Positions 50,900 through 60,663 of a stretch of 64,000 bases of DNA are shown here, in pieces; positions within the stretch are counted from its first letter, which is position 1, and each line of letters opens with the position of its first letter. The DNA lies in NCBI GenBank assembly GCA_030538275.1, contig JAUNUH010000001.1, positions 248,001 through 312,000 on the forward strand, in the 5' to 3' direction. The stretch is from Flavobacteriaceae bacterium. Lineage in GTDB: Bacteria; Bacteroidota; Bacteroidia; Flavobacteriales; Weeksellaceae. The translations under genes and the position numbers were made by a program. The notes beneath the pieces are model-generated. The model saw only the letters and a list, made by a program, of their open reading frames with translations. It was not told the DNA's origin and ran no database searches.

Positions 50900-51268
50900 T
50901 TATTTTTTATTGAATTTTTTCTTGAGGGCAATTTCTACTTTTAAGAAAATTCCTATAGTCACGGCAATCAGGATGCTTAAGGCAATGATGAGGCCTGTGA
51001 TTTCGTCGGGTTGATAAAGAAATCCAATAAAAGATATAAGGATAAGTAGAATTCCTGCTTGTATTAATACTTTGGAGGAATAAATTTGGGCAAAATCCCA
51101 TTTTTCTTGATTTTCCATGGAGTTTATGGTTCGGTATCCGTAGAGGTAATTGATGGAATCTGGTGGGAATTTATACATAATTACACCCGCAATTGCATAA
51201 GAAATACCGCATAAAATGGAAATGAGAAATATCGGATTTTCTAGAATTGGTAAGGATTCTATATTCAT
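50900..51268 (-). CDS. SdpI-family membrane protein
   Basis: 122 aa with three to four membrane helices. INYLYGYRTINSMENQEKWDFAQ near residue 39 is the conserved cytoplasmic loop of the SdpI/YhfL family (GYRTxxSMxNxxxWxxAQ). In Bacillus SdpI gives immunity to the SdpC toxin; in other bacteria the role is open. Upstream sequence to 51400 is AT-rich with no gene. Confidence 0.85.
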   Translation of the reverse strand: MNIESLPILENPIFLISILCGISYAIAGVIMYKFPPDSINYLYGYRTINSMENQEKWDFAQIYSSKVLIQAGILLILISFIGFLYQPDEITGLIIALSILIAVTIGIFLKVEIALKKKFNKK

Positions 51269-51401
51269 TGGGTAAGGTTTTTTTTCAAATATAATTAATA
51301 AATGTTATTTTTTTGTTTAAAGCTAAATGTTTGTCGTTGATTGAGTTTTCGGGTTTGGATTGTAGATTGAGATGCGTGCTTGCGGCCGTGATGGCAGCGG
51401 C

Positions 51402-51504
51402 ATACAATGCTTCTGCTGTGCGTACAAAAAGCGGCTTACAGGAGTGGCGTGATGGAACAAACTCCCTGTAAGCCGACTTTTTGTGTGCAGCAGATGCTTT
51501 GTAT
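51402..51504. repeat. long imperfect inverted repeat (hairpin element)
   Basis: Arms of about 35-44 bases face each other: ATACAATGCTTCTGCTGTGC...CGGCTTACAGGAGT on the left and ACTCCCTGTAAGCCG...GCAGCAGATGCTTTGTAT on the right, with a 24-base centre. The only gene-like frames across it are not credible. It lies between the SdpI-type gene and porT, in a 299-base gap. Confidence 0.7.
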
Positions 51505-51567
51505 ATAGCGTACAGCACGAATTGCTGCCCAAATCATAAAAAAAGCCGCACTTGGCGACTTGAAATT

Positions 51568-52332
51568 TTATTCGAATTTGATGGAGAAAAGTACGGCTCT
51601 GGAGTGTACGGATTTGAGTGAGCCGGCCCAAATGGGAGGTGTTGCCGGGTCATCTGCCACCAATTCGTTGTTGAAAAAGAAGATTCCTTTGACAGATGGC
51701 GTTAGTTTGAATCGTCTGAAATAGATGCTCATTCCGGCTTCTACTTGGTAGCTGAAGCTGTGTGTTTTGAGTCTAAAAACGCCATCGAAATTGTCGTCTT
51801 CGCTACTTTCTTCACTTTGCATATTGATCATGTATCCCACGCCAGCTTGTAAATAGGGGCGTGTGTTGAACCAGCGGTCGCCATGAACTTGCAAGAAAAT
51901 GGGGATATCTATGTAGGTAGATTTTACGTCTCGTACAGAGTCTTGTGCGCTTGCAACGTAGATATCGCCGCTATACGGATTTTCGAAAGCTGCATTGGCA
52001 CGTACGTCATTGAAGTAGAATTTTCTCTCGGTGAAGTGTACACCGGGTTGCACAAACATATCAAAATATTCGTTGATTTTCATTTTACCCATGAGTCCGG
52101 CAGAGAAACCCATTCCGCCTTCGGATTCTACTGTGAATCGACCTTCTTCACCGATTCCGTATTCGGATGGGTGTAATTTGAAATCAAAGTAGTTTAAGCC
52201 CAGAAAATAGCCATAGGACAGGCGTTTCTGGTCTTCTGCGTTGTTTTTGTCTTCTTTATCAAAATTGGGTTTCCATTGTGCCTGAGCGGTAACCAGGAAA
52301 AATAAAGTTAAAAGGGCAAAAATCTTTCTCAT
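51568..52332 (-). CDS. porT: PorT-like outer membrane beta-barrel protein, T9SS
   Basis: 254 aa from the ATG at 52332 (MRKIFALLTLFFLVTAQAQ, a signal peptide); the frame extends upstream into ubiE but without a plausible start. Beta-barrel strands are visible: GLNYFDFKLHP, VQPGVHFTERKFYF, YIDIPIFLQVHGD and a C-terminal AVLFSIKFE with terminal aromatic. The link to ubiE/menG directly upstream is conserved for porT in Flavobacteriia, which supports the symbol. PorT is needed for type IX secretion, used by the cargo protein at 23441. Overlap with ubiE is avoided with this start. Confidence 0.78.
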   Translation of the reverse strand: MRKIFALLTLFFLVTAQAQWKPNFDKEDKNNAEDQKRLSYGYFLGLNYFDFKLHPSEYGIGEEGRFTVESEGGMGFSAGLMGKMKINEYFDMFVQPGVHFTERKFYFNDVRANAAFENPYSGDIYVASAQDSVRDVKSTYIDIPIFLQVHGDRWFNTRPYLQAGVGYMINMQSEESSEDDNFDGVFRLKTHSFSYQVEAGMSIYFRRFKLTPSVKGIFFFNNELVADDPATPPIWAGSLKSVHSRAVLFSIKFE

Positions 52333-52360
52333 ACTTTCTCTAAACGAATTCTTTGTGTAT

Positions 52361-53089
52361 TTATTTTGACGATAGGTAAATACTCGCAATGCCAAAGGTA
52401 AGTTTTTTATCTTTAGGCGCAACAAAATTTACTGATTTCAGAATTTGATTTAATTTTTCTCCGTGTGGGAAGGCTTGAACAGACTCATTGAGGTAGGTAT
52501 AGGCTCTGTGGTCTTTGCTAAATGTTTTTCCAATAAAAGGTAAAATATTTTTAAAATAAAAGTTGTAAACCTGTTTTACGGGGAATACTTGTGGTTGTGA
52601 GAATTCCAGAATCAGGAATGTGCCACCCGGTTTTAGTACGCGATGTATTTCTTTGAGACCTTTTTCTAGATTTTCGAAATTACGTACACCAAAAGCTACT
52701 GTAATGGCGTCGAAGCTATTATCCTCGAAGGGCATATTTTCTGCGTCGCCCTGTATCATTTGTATTTGGTGATTCAGGTTTTTGGCTTTGATTTTTTCTC
52801 TACCATATTCCAGCATTCCCGCAGATAGATCGAATCCTGTGATTTGTGCATTTGGAATTTTTTGCGCCAATGCTATAGCCAAGTCACCGGTACCGGTGGC
52901 TACATCCAGAATTTTGGAAGGTTGTTGTTCACTGATTAATTTTACGGCTTGGTTGCGCCATTGTATATCGATTCCCGCAGATAGTAATCTATTGAGAAAA
53001 TCATATCGATGGGAAACATTATCGAACATTTTTTCAACTTCTTCTTTTTTTCCCATGTTCGAACCGTATGGTTTCACTTCCTCTGCCAT
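52361..53089 (-). CDS. menG: demethylmenaquinone methyltransferase (UbiE/MenG)
   Basis: 242 aa. SAM motif [15 protein letters not shown] near residue 62, [15 protein letters not shown] near 85, [24 protein letters not shown] near 108 (split signature of UbiE/MenG) and FLILEFSQP near 155. It methylates demethylmenaquinone, the last step of menaquinone synthesis in Bacteroidota, which lack ubiquinone. Upstream of porT in the same direction, 29 bases apart. Confidence 0.95.
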   Translation of the reverse strand: MAEEVKPYGSNMGKKEEVEKMFDNVSHRYDFLNRLLSAGIDIQWRNQAVKLISEQQPSKILDVATGTGDLAIALAQKIPNAQITGFDLSAGMLEYGREKIKAKNLNHQIQMIQGDAENMPFEDNSFDAITVAFGVRNFENLEKGLKEIHRVLKPGGTFLILEFSQPQVFPVKQVYNFYFKNILPFIGKTFSKDHRAYTYLNESVQAFPHGEKLNQILKSVNFVAPKDKKLTFGIASIYLSSK

Positions 53090-53116
53090 AGTAGAATTTG
53101 ATGTTAAAAGTAATGT

Positions 53117-53683
53117 TTATTCGTAATTTTTAAAATAAAATTGTTTGAAATCATTTTCACGGAATATTTTTTTTCTCAAGGCTTCATTTTCGGATTTGAT
53201 GGTGAGGCCGGGGAAATTTTCATTCATATTATAATAAAAATTTTCAGTATATACGGCTGAATCTATTTGTAAATCACCAGAGTAGGTTTTTCCTTTGAAA
53301 GTTGTTTTCAAATTTTCAAAAATGGAATCTTTGTTTACTCTAGGTCCGTAGGGCATACCATATATATAGTATGTGGCCAGCGTAGGATTGATGAGTCCAC
53401 GTTGTTTTGTTACTTCAAAAGAGGTTTGTGGATAGGAAAGCGTATCATTCAGTGTTTGGGTTTGAATGTTGTATTGACCTGTGGGTAAAGAGATTTGTAG
53501 TTGCTGACCAGGGGCTACAATGTATTGATTATCACCAATTTGTACTTGTAATGTTTGTTGGGTTGGATTATCTATAAGTTGATAATTTTTTTTCTGAATA
53601 TAGTTGAAATAAATCCATAAGCTGATTATAGTTACAAAAAGGGCGATGATAAAACCCAATAGATTTGGACTTATTTTTTTCAT
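53117..53683 (-). CDS. single-pass membrane protein of unknown function
   Basis: 188 aa from the ATG at 53683 (the earlier in-frame ATG at 53692 adds three residues). One N-terminal membrane helix (LLGFIIALFVTIISLWIYF), then a periplasmic beta-rich domain (VQIGDNQYIVAPGQQLQIS, GQYNIQTQTL). No recognised family. It lies between tsaD and menG on the same strand, 27 bases from menG, so it is probably co-transcribed; no function inferred. Confidence 0.7.
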   Translation of the reverse strand: MKKISPNLLGFIIALFVTIISLWIYFNYIQKKNYQLIDNPTQQTLQVQIGDNQYIVAPGQQLQISLPTGQYNIQTQTLNDTLSYPQTSFEVTKQRGLINPTLATYYIYGMPYGPRVNKDSIFENLKTTFKGKTYSGDLQIDSAVYTENFYYNMNENFPGLTIKSENEALRKKIFRENDFKQFYFKNYE

Positions 53684-53718
53684 AAGCGGCAAATTTAATC
53701 AAATTCAACAATAAATTT

Positions 53719-54732
53719 CTATAATTTGAATCGTGCTTGTGATTTTGCATTGAGTTGGGCAAAATCATTTTGTTCAAATTTTATTTTCCCGACCATGGCT
53801 ATCATGGCTGCATTATCCGTTGTATATTCAAATTTGGGAATATAAACCTTGTAATTTTCTAATTCTTTACTTTTTAATTTATTTCTAAGGTCTGAATTGG
53901 CAGAAACACCGCCAGCTAATGCCAGGTTGCGAATATTGAGGTCCTTGGCAGCCAAGAAAAGTTTCTCCAGACAAATATCTGTAATAGTATGTTGAATGGA
54001 GGCGCATAAATCGGCTAAATTTTTTTCTACAAAATCGGCATCCTTTTGTATTTGACGGTTCAAAAAGTTCATTACGCCTGTTTTTAATCCACTAAAACTA
54101 TAATCGTATTTATCCACTTTGGGTTTGGTAAAATGGAATTTTTCGGGATTTCCTTGTTGAGCCAATCGGTCGATTTGTGGTCCGGCAGGGTAGGGAAGGC
54201 CTAATAATTTTCCGATTTTGTCAAAAGCTTCTCCAGCCGCGTCGTCGCGTGTTTCGCCTATCACTTGCAAGTCATCATAGTCTTTGACAAGTACAATTTG
54301 TGTATGTCCGCCGCTCACGGTGAGGCATAAAAAAGGAAAATCTGGTGGTGAAGGATTTGCATCTTGAATAAAATGGGCAAAAATATGCGCCTGCATATGA
54401 TTTACAGAAATTAATGGAATATCGAGCGACATGGAAAGGGATTTGGCAAAGCTGGCTCCAACCAATAATGAGCCGAGTAATCCTGGACCTATTGTAAAAG
54501 CTATTGCATTCAATTCATTTTGTTTTACTTTTGCATCCTGCAAGGCAGCTTGTATCACAGGAACTATGTTTTGTTGATGAGCACGTGATGCCAGTTCGGG
54601 GACTACACCGCCATATTTTTGGTGTACTTTTTGACTGCTAATGATGTTGGACAAAATTGTGTTGCCTTGGATCACTGCCGCAGAAGTGTCGTCACAAGAA
54701 GATTCTATGCCCAGAATGAGAGGTGATTTCAT
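53719..54732 (-). CDS. tsaD: tRNA t6A37 threonylcarbamoyltransferase
   Basis: 337 aa from the ATG at 54732 (MKSPLILGIESSCDDTSAAV). The TTG at 54741 lies in the -7 element and is rejected. Metal ligands HMQAH near residue 112 (HxxxH), LTVSGGHTQIVLV near 134 and LAGGVSANSDLR near 270 identify TsaD/Gcp. It transfers threonylcarbamoyl to A37 of ANN-decoding tRNAs with a YrdC-family partner (16521-17147). Divergent from tamB-like gene with starts four bases apart. Confidence 0.96.
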   Translation of the reverse strand: MKSPLILGIESSCDDTSAAVIQGNTILSNIISSQKVHQKYGGVVPELASRAHQQNIVPVIQAALQDAKVKQNELNAIAFTIGPGLLGSLLVGASFAKSLSMSLDIPLISVNHMQAHIFAHFIQDANPSPPDFPFLCLTVSGGHTQIVLVKDYDDLQVIGETRDDAAGEAFDKIGKLLGLPYPAGPQIDRLAQQGNPEKFHFTKPKVDKYDYSFSGLKTGVMNFLNRQIQKDADFVEKNLADLCASIQHTITDICLEKLFLAAKDLNIRNLALAGGVSANSDLRNKLKSKELENYKVYIPKFEYTTDNAAMIAMVGKIKFEQNDFAQLNAKSQARFKL

Positions 54733-54735
54733 AAC

Positions 54736-57700
54736 GTGCAAAATTATAAATTAATTCAGAACCTGTATTTGCGTAGTATACTAAAAATAATTTCGATTCT
54801 GATAGTGGTAATTCTATTCCTGATTATAGGACTTTTTATTGCCATTCAGACCCCATACGTTCAAAACTATATTGCACAAAAAGTTTTGGTGAATCTGAAT
54901 CAACAGTTTGGTACCCGAATGGAGGTGGGCAATATAGAAATTGATTTTTGGGGTGATGTTAATTTATATGATGTAAAAATAAAAGATCATAAGGATTTTT
55001 ATTTTATCGAAGCGCCACAAATTACCGCCGACATTAGTTATCTGGCATTGATAAGAGATCAAAGTAAAATTTCTTTGAATCAAATTGATTTGAAATATGC
55101 TACGGTAAATGTAATTACTTATGAAGGCGACGATACGTCTAATTTCATAAAATTTGTCAATAGTTTTGTAACGGATAAGGAAGAAGAATCTGAGTTTTTG
55201 CTAAGAGGAAATTTGAATATTATTCAAAGTAATTTATCCATTATAAATTATAATTTGCCTCCAAAAGAGCGTGTTTGGCTAGATGCCAAACAGTTCAATG
55301 CAGAAATTGTTGATGTGAATGTTTCTGGATCTACCTATTCTGCACGTATCTTTGATATGAATTTTGATGCCGAAAAAAATGGTGAAAAGTTTAGATTAGA
55401 AGAACTTACCACAGATTTCAAATATACAGAAACAGGAATTTATTTTGATAATTTGTTATTGCAAACCCAATCATCTTTGGTAGATGGTCATGTACATTTA
55501 TTATATGATTCAATTTCAGATTTCAGTGATTTTGGAAATAAAGTTCGCTGGGATATTCAATTGGGTGATAAGGACAAGGTTGCATATAAGGATTTACGGT
55601 ATTTTGTGCCAGATTGGAGCAAGGATGAAATAATTTCTATCTCGGGAAAAGCCACAGGAACGCTCAATGATTTGAATTTGGAAAACTTTGTAGTATGGAA
55701 CGGGAATACTAGAATTCAAACAAAACAAATCAATTTAGGAGAATTGCTCAATGGAAAATATGCCATAAGCTCTGATTATGTTGAAGTGAACACTTCTTAC
55801 GCCGAATTAAAACGCATTTTGCCAGACGAAATCGCTTCAAAATTAACGGATTATATAAATAGATTCGGGAATATGACCTATAAAGGTCGATTGCAAATAA
55901 ATGAATCTGATTTGCATGCAGATGGTTTCTTGACTTCTGCTTTGGGTAATGCCGCAATCAATTTGAAAATGTATGATTATAGCGGTAATAATCCAATATA
56001 TAATGGTCGATTGAATACGAAAGAATTTGATTTACAAAGACTTACAGATACGAAAGAATTAGGTAAAATTGCTGGAAATATAGCATTTGATGGAAGGGGT
56101 TTTGATGTGGAAACGATGCGTATCCAGGCCAAAGGCAAATTGGATTATCTTGATATCAACGCGGCCAGATATCATAATATTACGATGGATGGTGTGCTCA
56201 ATCAACAACGGTATGACGGGCTTCTGGCTATAAATGATAGCAATGCCAAACTGAATTATAATGGAATTTTTGATTTTTCTACACCGCATTTAAAAGCTGA
56301 TTTCACCTCTCAGGTAGATTTTATTAATTTAAATTATTTTGGAATTACTTCGCGAAAAAACAGTTGGTTCAGAGGTAATGTTATAGGTGACGCCTCTTTT
56401 TCTGATTTAAACGATTTGGAAGGCTCTATTTATATGACAGAGGTTACCTTCAACTCAGATACCATCAATTTGAAAATTCCTGAAGCTAGATTGGATGTTC
56501 ATTCGGTAGGCAATATGCAGCGAGAGTTGCGAATTGACGTTCCAGGATATTTATATGCAGATATTCTAGGTAAATTTCAAATAGAAGAATTGCCAGATGT
56601 GTTGCAAAACGGGATAGGAAACTTCTTGGTTGACTATAATCGAAAACATGTTTCACCCAATCAACAATTTACCTTCAATATTGATGTTCAGGACAATATT
56701 ATAGAATATTTTGTTCCAAATTTTTACATTCAACCCCGAACCCAAATCAGTGGTGTGGCAGATGATTATCAACAATTATTTGAAGTTGAAATGTATTCAC
56801 CTTTTATGCAATATGCTGATTACAAGGCAGATTCAATTCATTTATTTTTAAGCACAACGAATAATAAATCCTTTAATCTAACGGCTAAACAGGTAAATGT
56901 TCAGAATTATTTATTGCATGATTTTATTGTCAATGGAAATTCTAGACAAGATACCATTGTGGCTCAAGCGCATTTTTTTGGTGGAAATAAAAGAGAAGGA
57001 GAATTTAATTTGAATTTTTACCAGACGTTTAATCAAGAAAATCAGGTAAAAACGGGTTTTGCTCCATCTACGATTCAAATCGAAAATCAGATTTGGCATA
57101 TCAACCCAAATAATGATCAGGAGTCGAATTATGCTATTTTGGATTTTAATCGAAACAGATTTCTGGCAAAAGACATATTATTTCAATCAGAAAATCAATT
57201 TTTACGCATTAATGGAGATTTCATTAATAACAATAATTTCAAAATTGATGCGGATATCGAAAATGTAAATTTAGCCAAAGTAATTCCTGCAAGTATTTTG
57301 GGTGATTTTAAAATTGGCGGAATTGCGAATGGAAAAATAGATATGTCCAAAACCAGTAATGAATTGAAACCGGTTGCCGATTTGCGTATAGATTCACTTA
57401 CCATGAATGATTATGAAATTGGGAATTTTGTATCCAATGCCTCTTATGATATTGAAAATGAAATATTTAATATAGAAGGAAGTTTAGACCGCGACAATGT
57501 GAATACTTTATATCTTACAGGCTCTATTGATAATAAGGGCGCGACACCAGAGCTGGATTTGATTGCCAATCTCGATGGATTTAATATAAATATCTTATCT
57601 GTTTTTTTAGAAGAAGTACTGAGTGATTGGAGCGGAACCTTATCCGGAGATGTTAGTTTAAAAGGAAATGCAATGGATCCTTCTGTTCAAGGATTTGTAA

Positions 57701-59286
57701 CGGCAGAAAATTTGGGATTCAAAGTGGTTTATCTTGGTACCAAATATAGAATGGATGGAGAGAATGATTTTATTCTGCAAAAAGAACCTGGAACGGCTGG
57801 TTATCTCACACTGCCAGATGTTGCTTTTACCGAAACTTCGTCCAAAACACAAGGCTCTGTTGATGGTTTATTGATTTTCAGGGATTTGTCTGATTGGTTT
57901 CTCGATTTAGAATTCCAAGCAGACCGTTTATTGGTTTTGAATACCAGCGTGGTTGATAACGAATTATTTTACGGAAAAGTTTTTGCCGGAGGTAATTTCA
58001 GTATGCTTGGACCTGCATCAGATTTGGAATTGGTGAGTTATGATGCAAAAGTGCTTCGCGGCTCCAATCTCAGTCTCAATACTGGTGCCACGGCAACCGT
58101 CGAGGACAATCGTTTTATCCAGTTTTACTCTTATGACGAATTTGGAAATCTGGTAGAACCTGACGATGACGCACTCAATGTCTCTGGATTTACCATGGAT
58201 ATAATTGTAGATGTGGACGAAGGAACTACCGTGAATCTTGTATTAGACGCTCAATCCAGCGATCAAATTATTGCACGTGGACAGGCAGAGGATTTCAGAA
58301 TTAGGATGAACAAAGCAGGGACGCTTTCCATCGATGGTGAATATCGAATTTCTGATGGAATTTATAATTATCGCGAGGCCTTGGTCATCGACAAGGATTT
58401 TGAATTGGAAGAAGGAGGATATATACGTTTTGATGGAAATCCGTACAATGCATCTCTAGATATCAAGGCGGTTTACAGTAGATATGTGAATAATCTCGGA
58501 GAATATTTAGGACTTACTACAACCCAAGCGACCATTGTAGATTTAATTATTTCTATAACGGGCTCTTTGGAAAATATGAATATAAAATTCGACATAGAAG
58601 CTCCAGAAGCGGGTAGCCAGGCACGGTCTGCACTTGTAAACAGAATGGCAAATGAAGATGAAAAAATGAATCAAGCCAGTTTTTTACTGGTTTTGGGCCG
58701 ATTCGGAACGGAGGAACTTCTTTCTGCGGGAACTGCTACTAATGCTGCTGCAGCTTCTGCATTTGAATTGTTGAGCAAACAGGTGAGTACATTACTTTCT
58801 TCCCTGATTCCAGGTCTAGAGCTCAACGCTTCTTATCTGCAAACTACCAACAAAAATTCGCGTTCAGATTTGATTCAAACACAAGCCAATCTAGCTGTAA
58901 ATGAGAGATTAACAATCAATGGTGCCGTGGGTACTCCATTGGGATCAGAGTATAATGAACCTGTAACAATGCAGGTAGAAATAGGATATGATATTTCAAA
59001 AAATGCCGACAAAGGATTAATTCTAAAAGGATTTTCACGTCCTACCACTTTAGGTATAGAAAATTTTAATGTAAATTCCACGTATGCACAAAGTTATGGG
59101 GTGGGTGTAGTTTATAACAGGTCTTTTAATAATTTTAAAGAATTATTTAAACGAAAAAAAGATATAAGAGAAGAAAATCCTACTATCTACAAAGCATCAG
59201 ATTCTACCCAAATAGAGGAACCTAAAATTTCAGCAGATACTTTGAGTCTGAATAGAAAAAATAGATTGATACATTTTGGAGGTTAA
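54736..59286 (+). CDS. tamB: TamB-like translocation and assembly module protein (DUF490)
   Basis: About 1500 aa. N-terminal membrane helix (IISILIVVILFLIIGLFIAI), then the AsmA-like repeats of beta strands, ending with the DUF490 domain (about residues 1080-1516): AEDFRIRMNKAGTLSIDGEY, SDGIYNYREALVIDKDF, SLLVLGRFGTEELL-like FLLVLGRFGTEELL near 1316. TamB bridges the inner and outer membranes and helps lipid or protein transport to the outer membrane. The start is unclear: GTG at 54736 overlaps the tsaD promoter; TTG at 54769 (LRSILKI) is a good alternative. Confidence 0.9.
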   Translation: MQNYKLIQNLYLRSILKIISILIVVILFLIIGLFIAIQTPYVQNYIAQKVLVNLNQQFGTRMEVGNIEIDFWGDVNLYDVKIKDHKDFYFIEAPQITADISYLALIRDQSKISLNQIDLKYATVNVITYEGDDTSNFIKFVNSFVTDKEEESEFLLRGNLNIIQSNLSIINYNLPPKERVWLDAKQFNAEIVDVNVSGSTYSARIFDMNFDAEKNGEKFRLEELTTDFKYTETGIYFDNLLLQTQSSLVDGHVHLLYDSISDFSDFGNKVRWDIQLGDKDKVAYKDLRYFVPDWSKDEIISISGKATGTLNDLNLENFVVWNGNTRIQTKQINLGELLNGKYAISSDYVEVNTSYAELKRILPDEIASKLTDYINRFGNMTYKGRLQINESDLHADGFLTSALGNAAINLKMYDYSGNNPIYNGRLNTKEFDLQRLTDTKELGKIAGNIAFDGRGFDVETMRIQAKGKLDYLDINAARYHNITMDGVLNQQRYDGLLAINDSNAKLNYNGIFDFSTPHLKADFTSQVDFINLNYFGITSRKNSWFRGNVIGDASFSDLNDLEGSIYMTEVTFNSDTINLKIPEARLDVHSVGNMQRELRIDVPGYLYADILGKFQIEELPDVLQNGIGNFLVDYNRKHVSPNQQFTFNIDVQDNIIEYFVPNFYIQPRTQISGVADDYQQLFEVEMYSPFMQYADYKADSIHLFLSTTNNKSFNLTAKQVNVQNYLLHDFIVNGNSRQDTIVAQAHFFGGNKREGEFNLNFYQTFNQENQVKTGFAPSTIQIENQIWHINPNNDQESNYAILDFNRNRFLAKDILFQSENQFLRINGDFINNNNFKIDADIENVNLAKVIPASILGDFKIGGIANGKIDMSKTSNELKPVADLRIDSLTMNDYEIGNFVSNASYDIENEIFNIEGSLDRDNVNTLYLTGSIDNKGATPELDLIANLDGFNINILSVFLEEVLSDWSGTLSGDVSLKGNAMDPSVQGFVTAENLGFKVVYLGTKYRMDGENDFILQKEPGTAGYLTLPDVAFTETSSKTQGSVDGLLIFRDLSDWFLDLEFQADRLLVLNTSVVDNELFYGKVFAGGNFSMLGPASDLELVSYDAKVLRGSNLSLNTGATATVEDNRFIQFYSYDEFGNLVEPDDDALNVSGFTMDIIVDVDEGTTVNLVLDAQSSDQIIARGQAEDFRIRMNKAGTLSIDGEYRISDGIYNYREALVIDKDFELEEGGYIRFDGNPYNASLDIKAVYSRYVNNLGEYLGLTTTQATIVDLIISITGSLENMNIKFDIEAPEAGSQARSALVNRMANEDEKMNQASFLLVLGRFGTEELLSAGTATNAAAASAFELLSKQVSTLLSSLIPGLELNASYLQTTNKNSRSDLIQTQANLAVNERLTINGAVGTPLGSEYNEPVTMQVEIGYDISKNADKGLILKGFSRPTTLGIENFNVNSTYAQSYGVGVVYNRSFNNFKELFKRKKDIREENPTIYKASDSTQIEEPKISADTLSLNRKNRLIHFGG
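54739..54746 (-). promoter_or_regulatory. -7 promoter element of tsaD inside the tamB 5' end
   Basis: TAATTTTG on the minus strand, six bases before the tsaD ATG at 54732. Confidence 0.55.
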
Positions 59287-59417
59287 TCAAAAAATGATTT
59301 CAAAAAAGAAAAATGATGCATTTGCTTAAATATTATTGAATTATCAAATATTACTAAAATAATTATTTATAAGGAAAAATAACAAAAATCACCTAATAAT
59401 AATAATTATTCAAAATT

Positions 59418-59432
59418 AATTACGTAATTTTG
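59418..59432 (+). promoter_or_regulatory. 12-bp palindrome overlapping the -7 element of the Lrp-type gene
   Basis: AATTACGTAATT (59418-59429) is self-complementary and overlaps the exact -7 TAATTTTG (59425-59432). It may be a binding site for the regulator itself. AT-rich palindromes arise easily, so confidence is moderate. Confidence 0.45.
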
Positions 59433-59460
59433 CGCAAAGATTAATCTAAACATTCAAAAT

Positions 59461-59937
59461 ATGAAATCAAATTATCAAATTGATGACGTTGACAAACAAA
59501 TTCTACATTTTTTAATTGAAAACACACGTACACCTTTTACAGAAATCGCAAAACAAATGAATGTTTCTGCGGGTACAATTCATGTGCGTGTTAAGAAAAT
59601 GGAAGAAGCAGGTATTATCAAAGGAACGACTTTGATTGTTGATTATGGTCGCATGGGATATGACTTTATAGCTTATGTAGGTATTTTGCTTACCAAATCT
59701 AATAAAACAGAGATTGTAATGCAAAAACTGCGTGAAATCCCAAATGTTACGGTGGCAAGTGTTATTTCTGGTAAATATAATATCTTCTGTAAAATCAGAG
59801 CAAAAGATACCGCTGATGCCAAAAATGTAATTTATGCTATCGACGATATCGACGATGTATTACGTACAGAATCAATGATTTCTTTGGAAGAAGAAATTAA
59901 TGATAAAACCCGACTTTTAAATTCAATTTTTGGATAG
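59461..59937 (+). CDS. Lrp/AsnC-family transcriptional regulator
   Basis: 158 aa. Winged helix IAKQMNVSAGTIHVRVKKMEEAGIIKG (split over the recognition helix) followed by the RAM/ligand domain: FIAYVGILLTKSNKTEIVMQKL and VASVISGKYNIFCKIRAKD. Such regulators respond to amino acids and bind as octamers or hexadecamers. It has its own promoter with a palindrome at -7 and may continue into the NrtR-like gene 24 bases downstream. Confidence 0.92.
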   Translation: MKSNYQIDDVDKQILHFLIENTRTPFTEIAKQMNVSAGTIHVRVKKMEEAGIIKGTTLIVDYGRMGYDFIAYVGILLTKSNKTEIVMQKLREIPNVTVASVISGKYNIFCKIRAKDTADAKNVIYAIDDIDDVLRTESMISLEEEINDKTRLLNSIFG

Positions 59938-59961
59938 TACATTTGTCTTTCAAATAAGACA

Positions 59962-60663
59962 ATGGATATAGAAAACATTGACCCTGAAAAATATTTCAAA
60001 GTAGCACTAGCTTCCAGCGTAGTGCTATTTGGTTTTGAACAAAATCAATTGCTTATTTATATCCATCAACAACAGATACAGCCACAAAAAACCTTGTATA
60101 TTCTGCCCAGTGTGTATGTCTTGCCAGATAAAAACAACGAACAAGCCATCCGCAAATTGATTCGTGACCATTTACAAATCGATCAAATATATCTAGAACA
60201 GCTCAAAGCTTTTGCGCATGTATATCGCAATCCATTAGGCAGAGTAGTGAATGTGGCTTTTTATGCCTTGATTAAATTAGACGAAAACATCAAAATTCGG
60301 ACAAAAAAATTAAATGGTCATTGGATTCCTTATGATGAAATTCCTGATCTGGCCTATGACCACAACGAAATTATAGATTACGCAAAAGAAAGACTCAAAA
60401 GACGATTCAAACGCCGACCCGTAGGATTTTCGCTTTTACCCCAAGAGTTTACACTCACAGAATTGCAAACATTATATGAAGCTGCTTTGGGCAAAGAAAT
60501 GGATAAACGAAATTTCAGAAAAAAAATATTTAAATCTGAATTAATTGTTGAAACGGGAAATCAAACCGACCCAGAACAAACCCGAAAAACGGCTAAACTT
60601 TACAAATTCGACCAGGATAAATACCAAAAAATGACCTTAAAAGGTTACGATTTTCTTTTCTAA
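59962..60663 (+). CDS. NrtR-type regulator, Nudix domain plus winged helix
   Basis: 233 aa. Residues 10-145 have the Nudix fold (VVLFGFEQNQLLIYIHQQQ, AFAHVYRNPLGRVVNVAFYALI). The Nudix box at ILPSVYVLPDKNNEQAIRKL lacks the Gx5Ex7REUxEExGU acidic residues, so it is probably a ligand-sensing, non-hydrolytic domain. Residues 150-233 form a winged helix (FTLTELQTLYEAALGKEM, KLYKFDQDKYQKMTLKGYDF). NrtR-type proteins sense ADP-ribose or sugars. It is followed directly by a membrane protein gene whose ATG begins right after its stop. Confidence 0.85.
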   Translation: MDIENIDPEKYFKVALASSVVLFGFEQNQLLIYIHQQQIQPQKTLYILPSVYVLPDKNNEQAIRKLIRDHLQIDQIYLEQLKAFAHVYRNPLGRVVNVAFYALIKLDENIKIRTKKLNGHWIPYDEIPDLAYDHNEIIDYAKERLKRRFKRRPVGFSLLPQEFTLTELQTLYEAALGKEMDKRNFRKKIFKSELIVETGNQTDPEQTRKTAKLYKFDQDKYQKMTLKGYDFLF

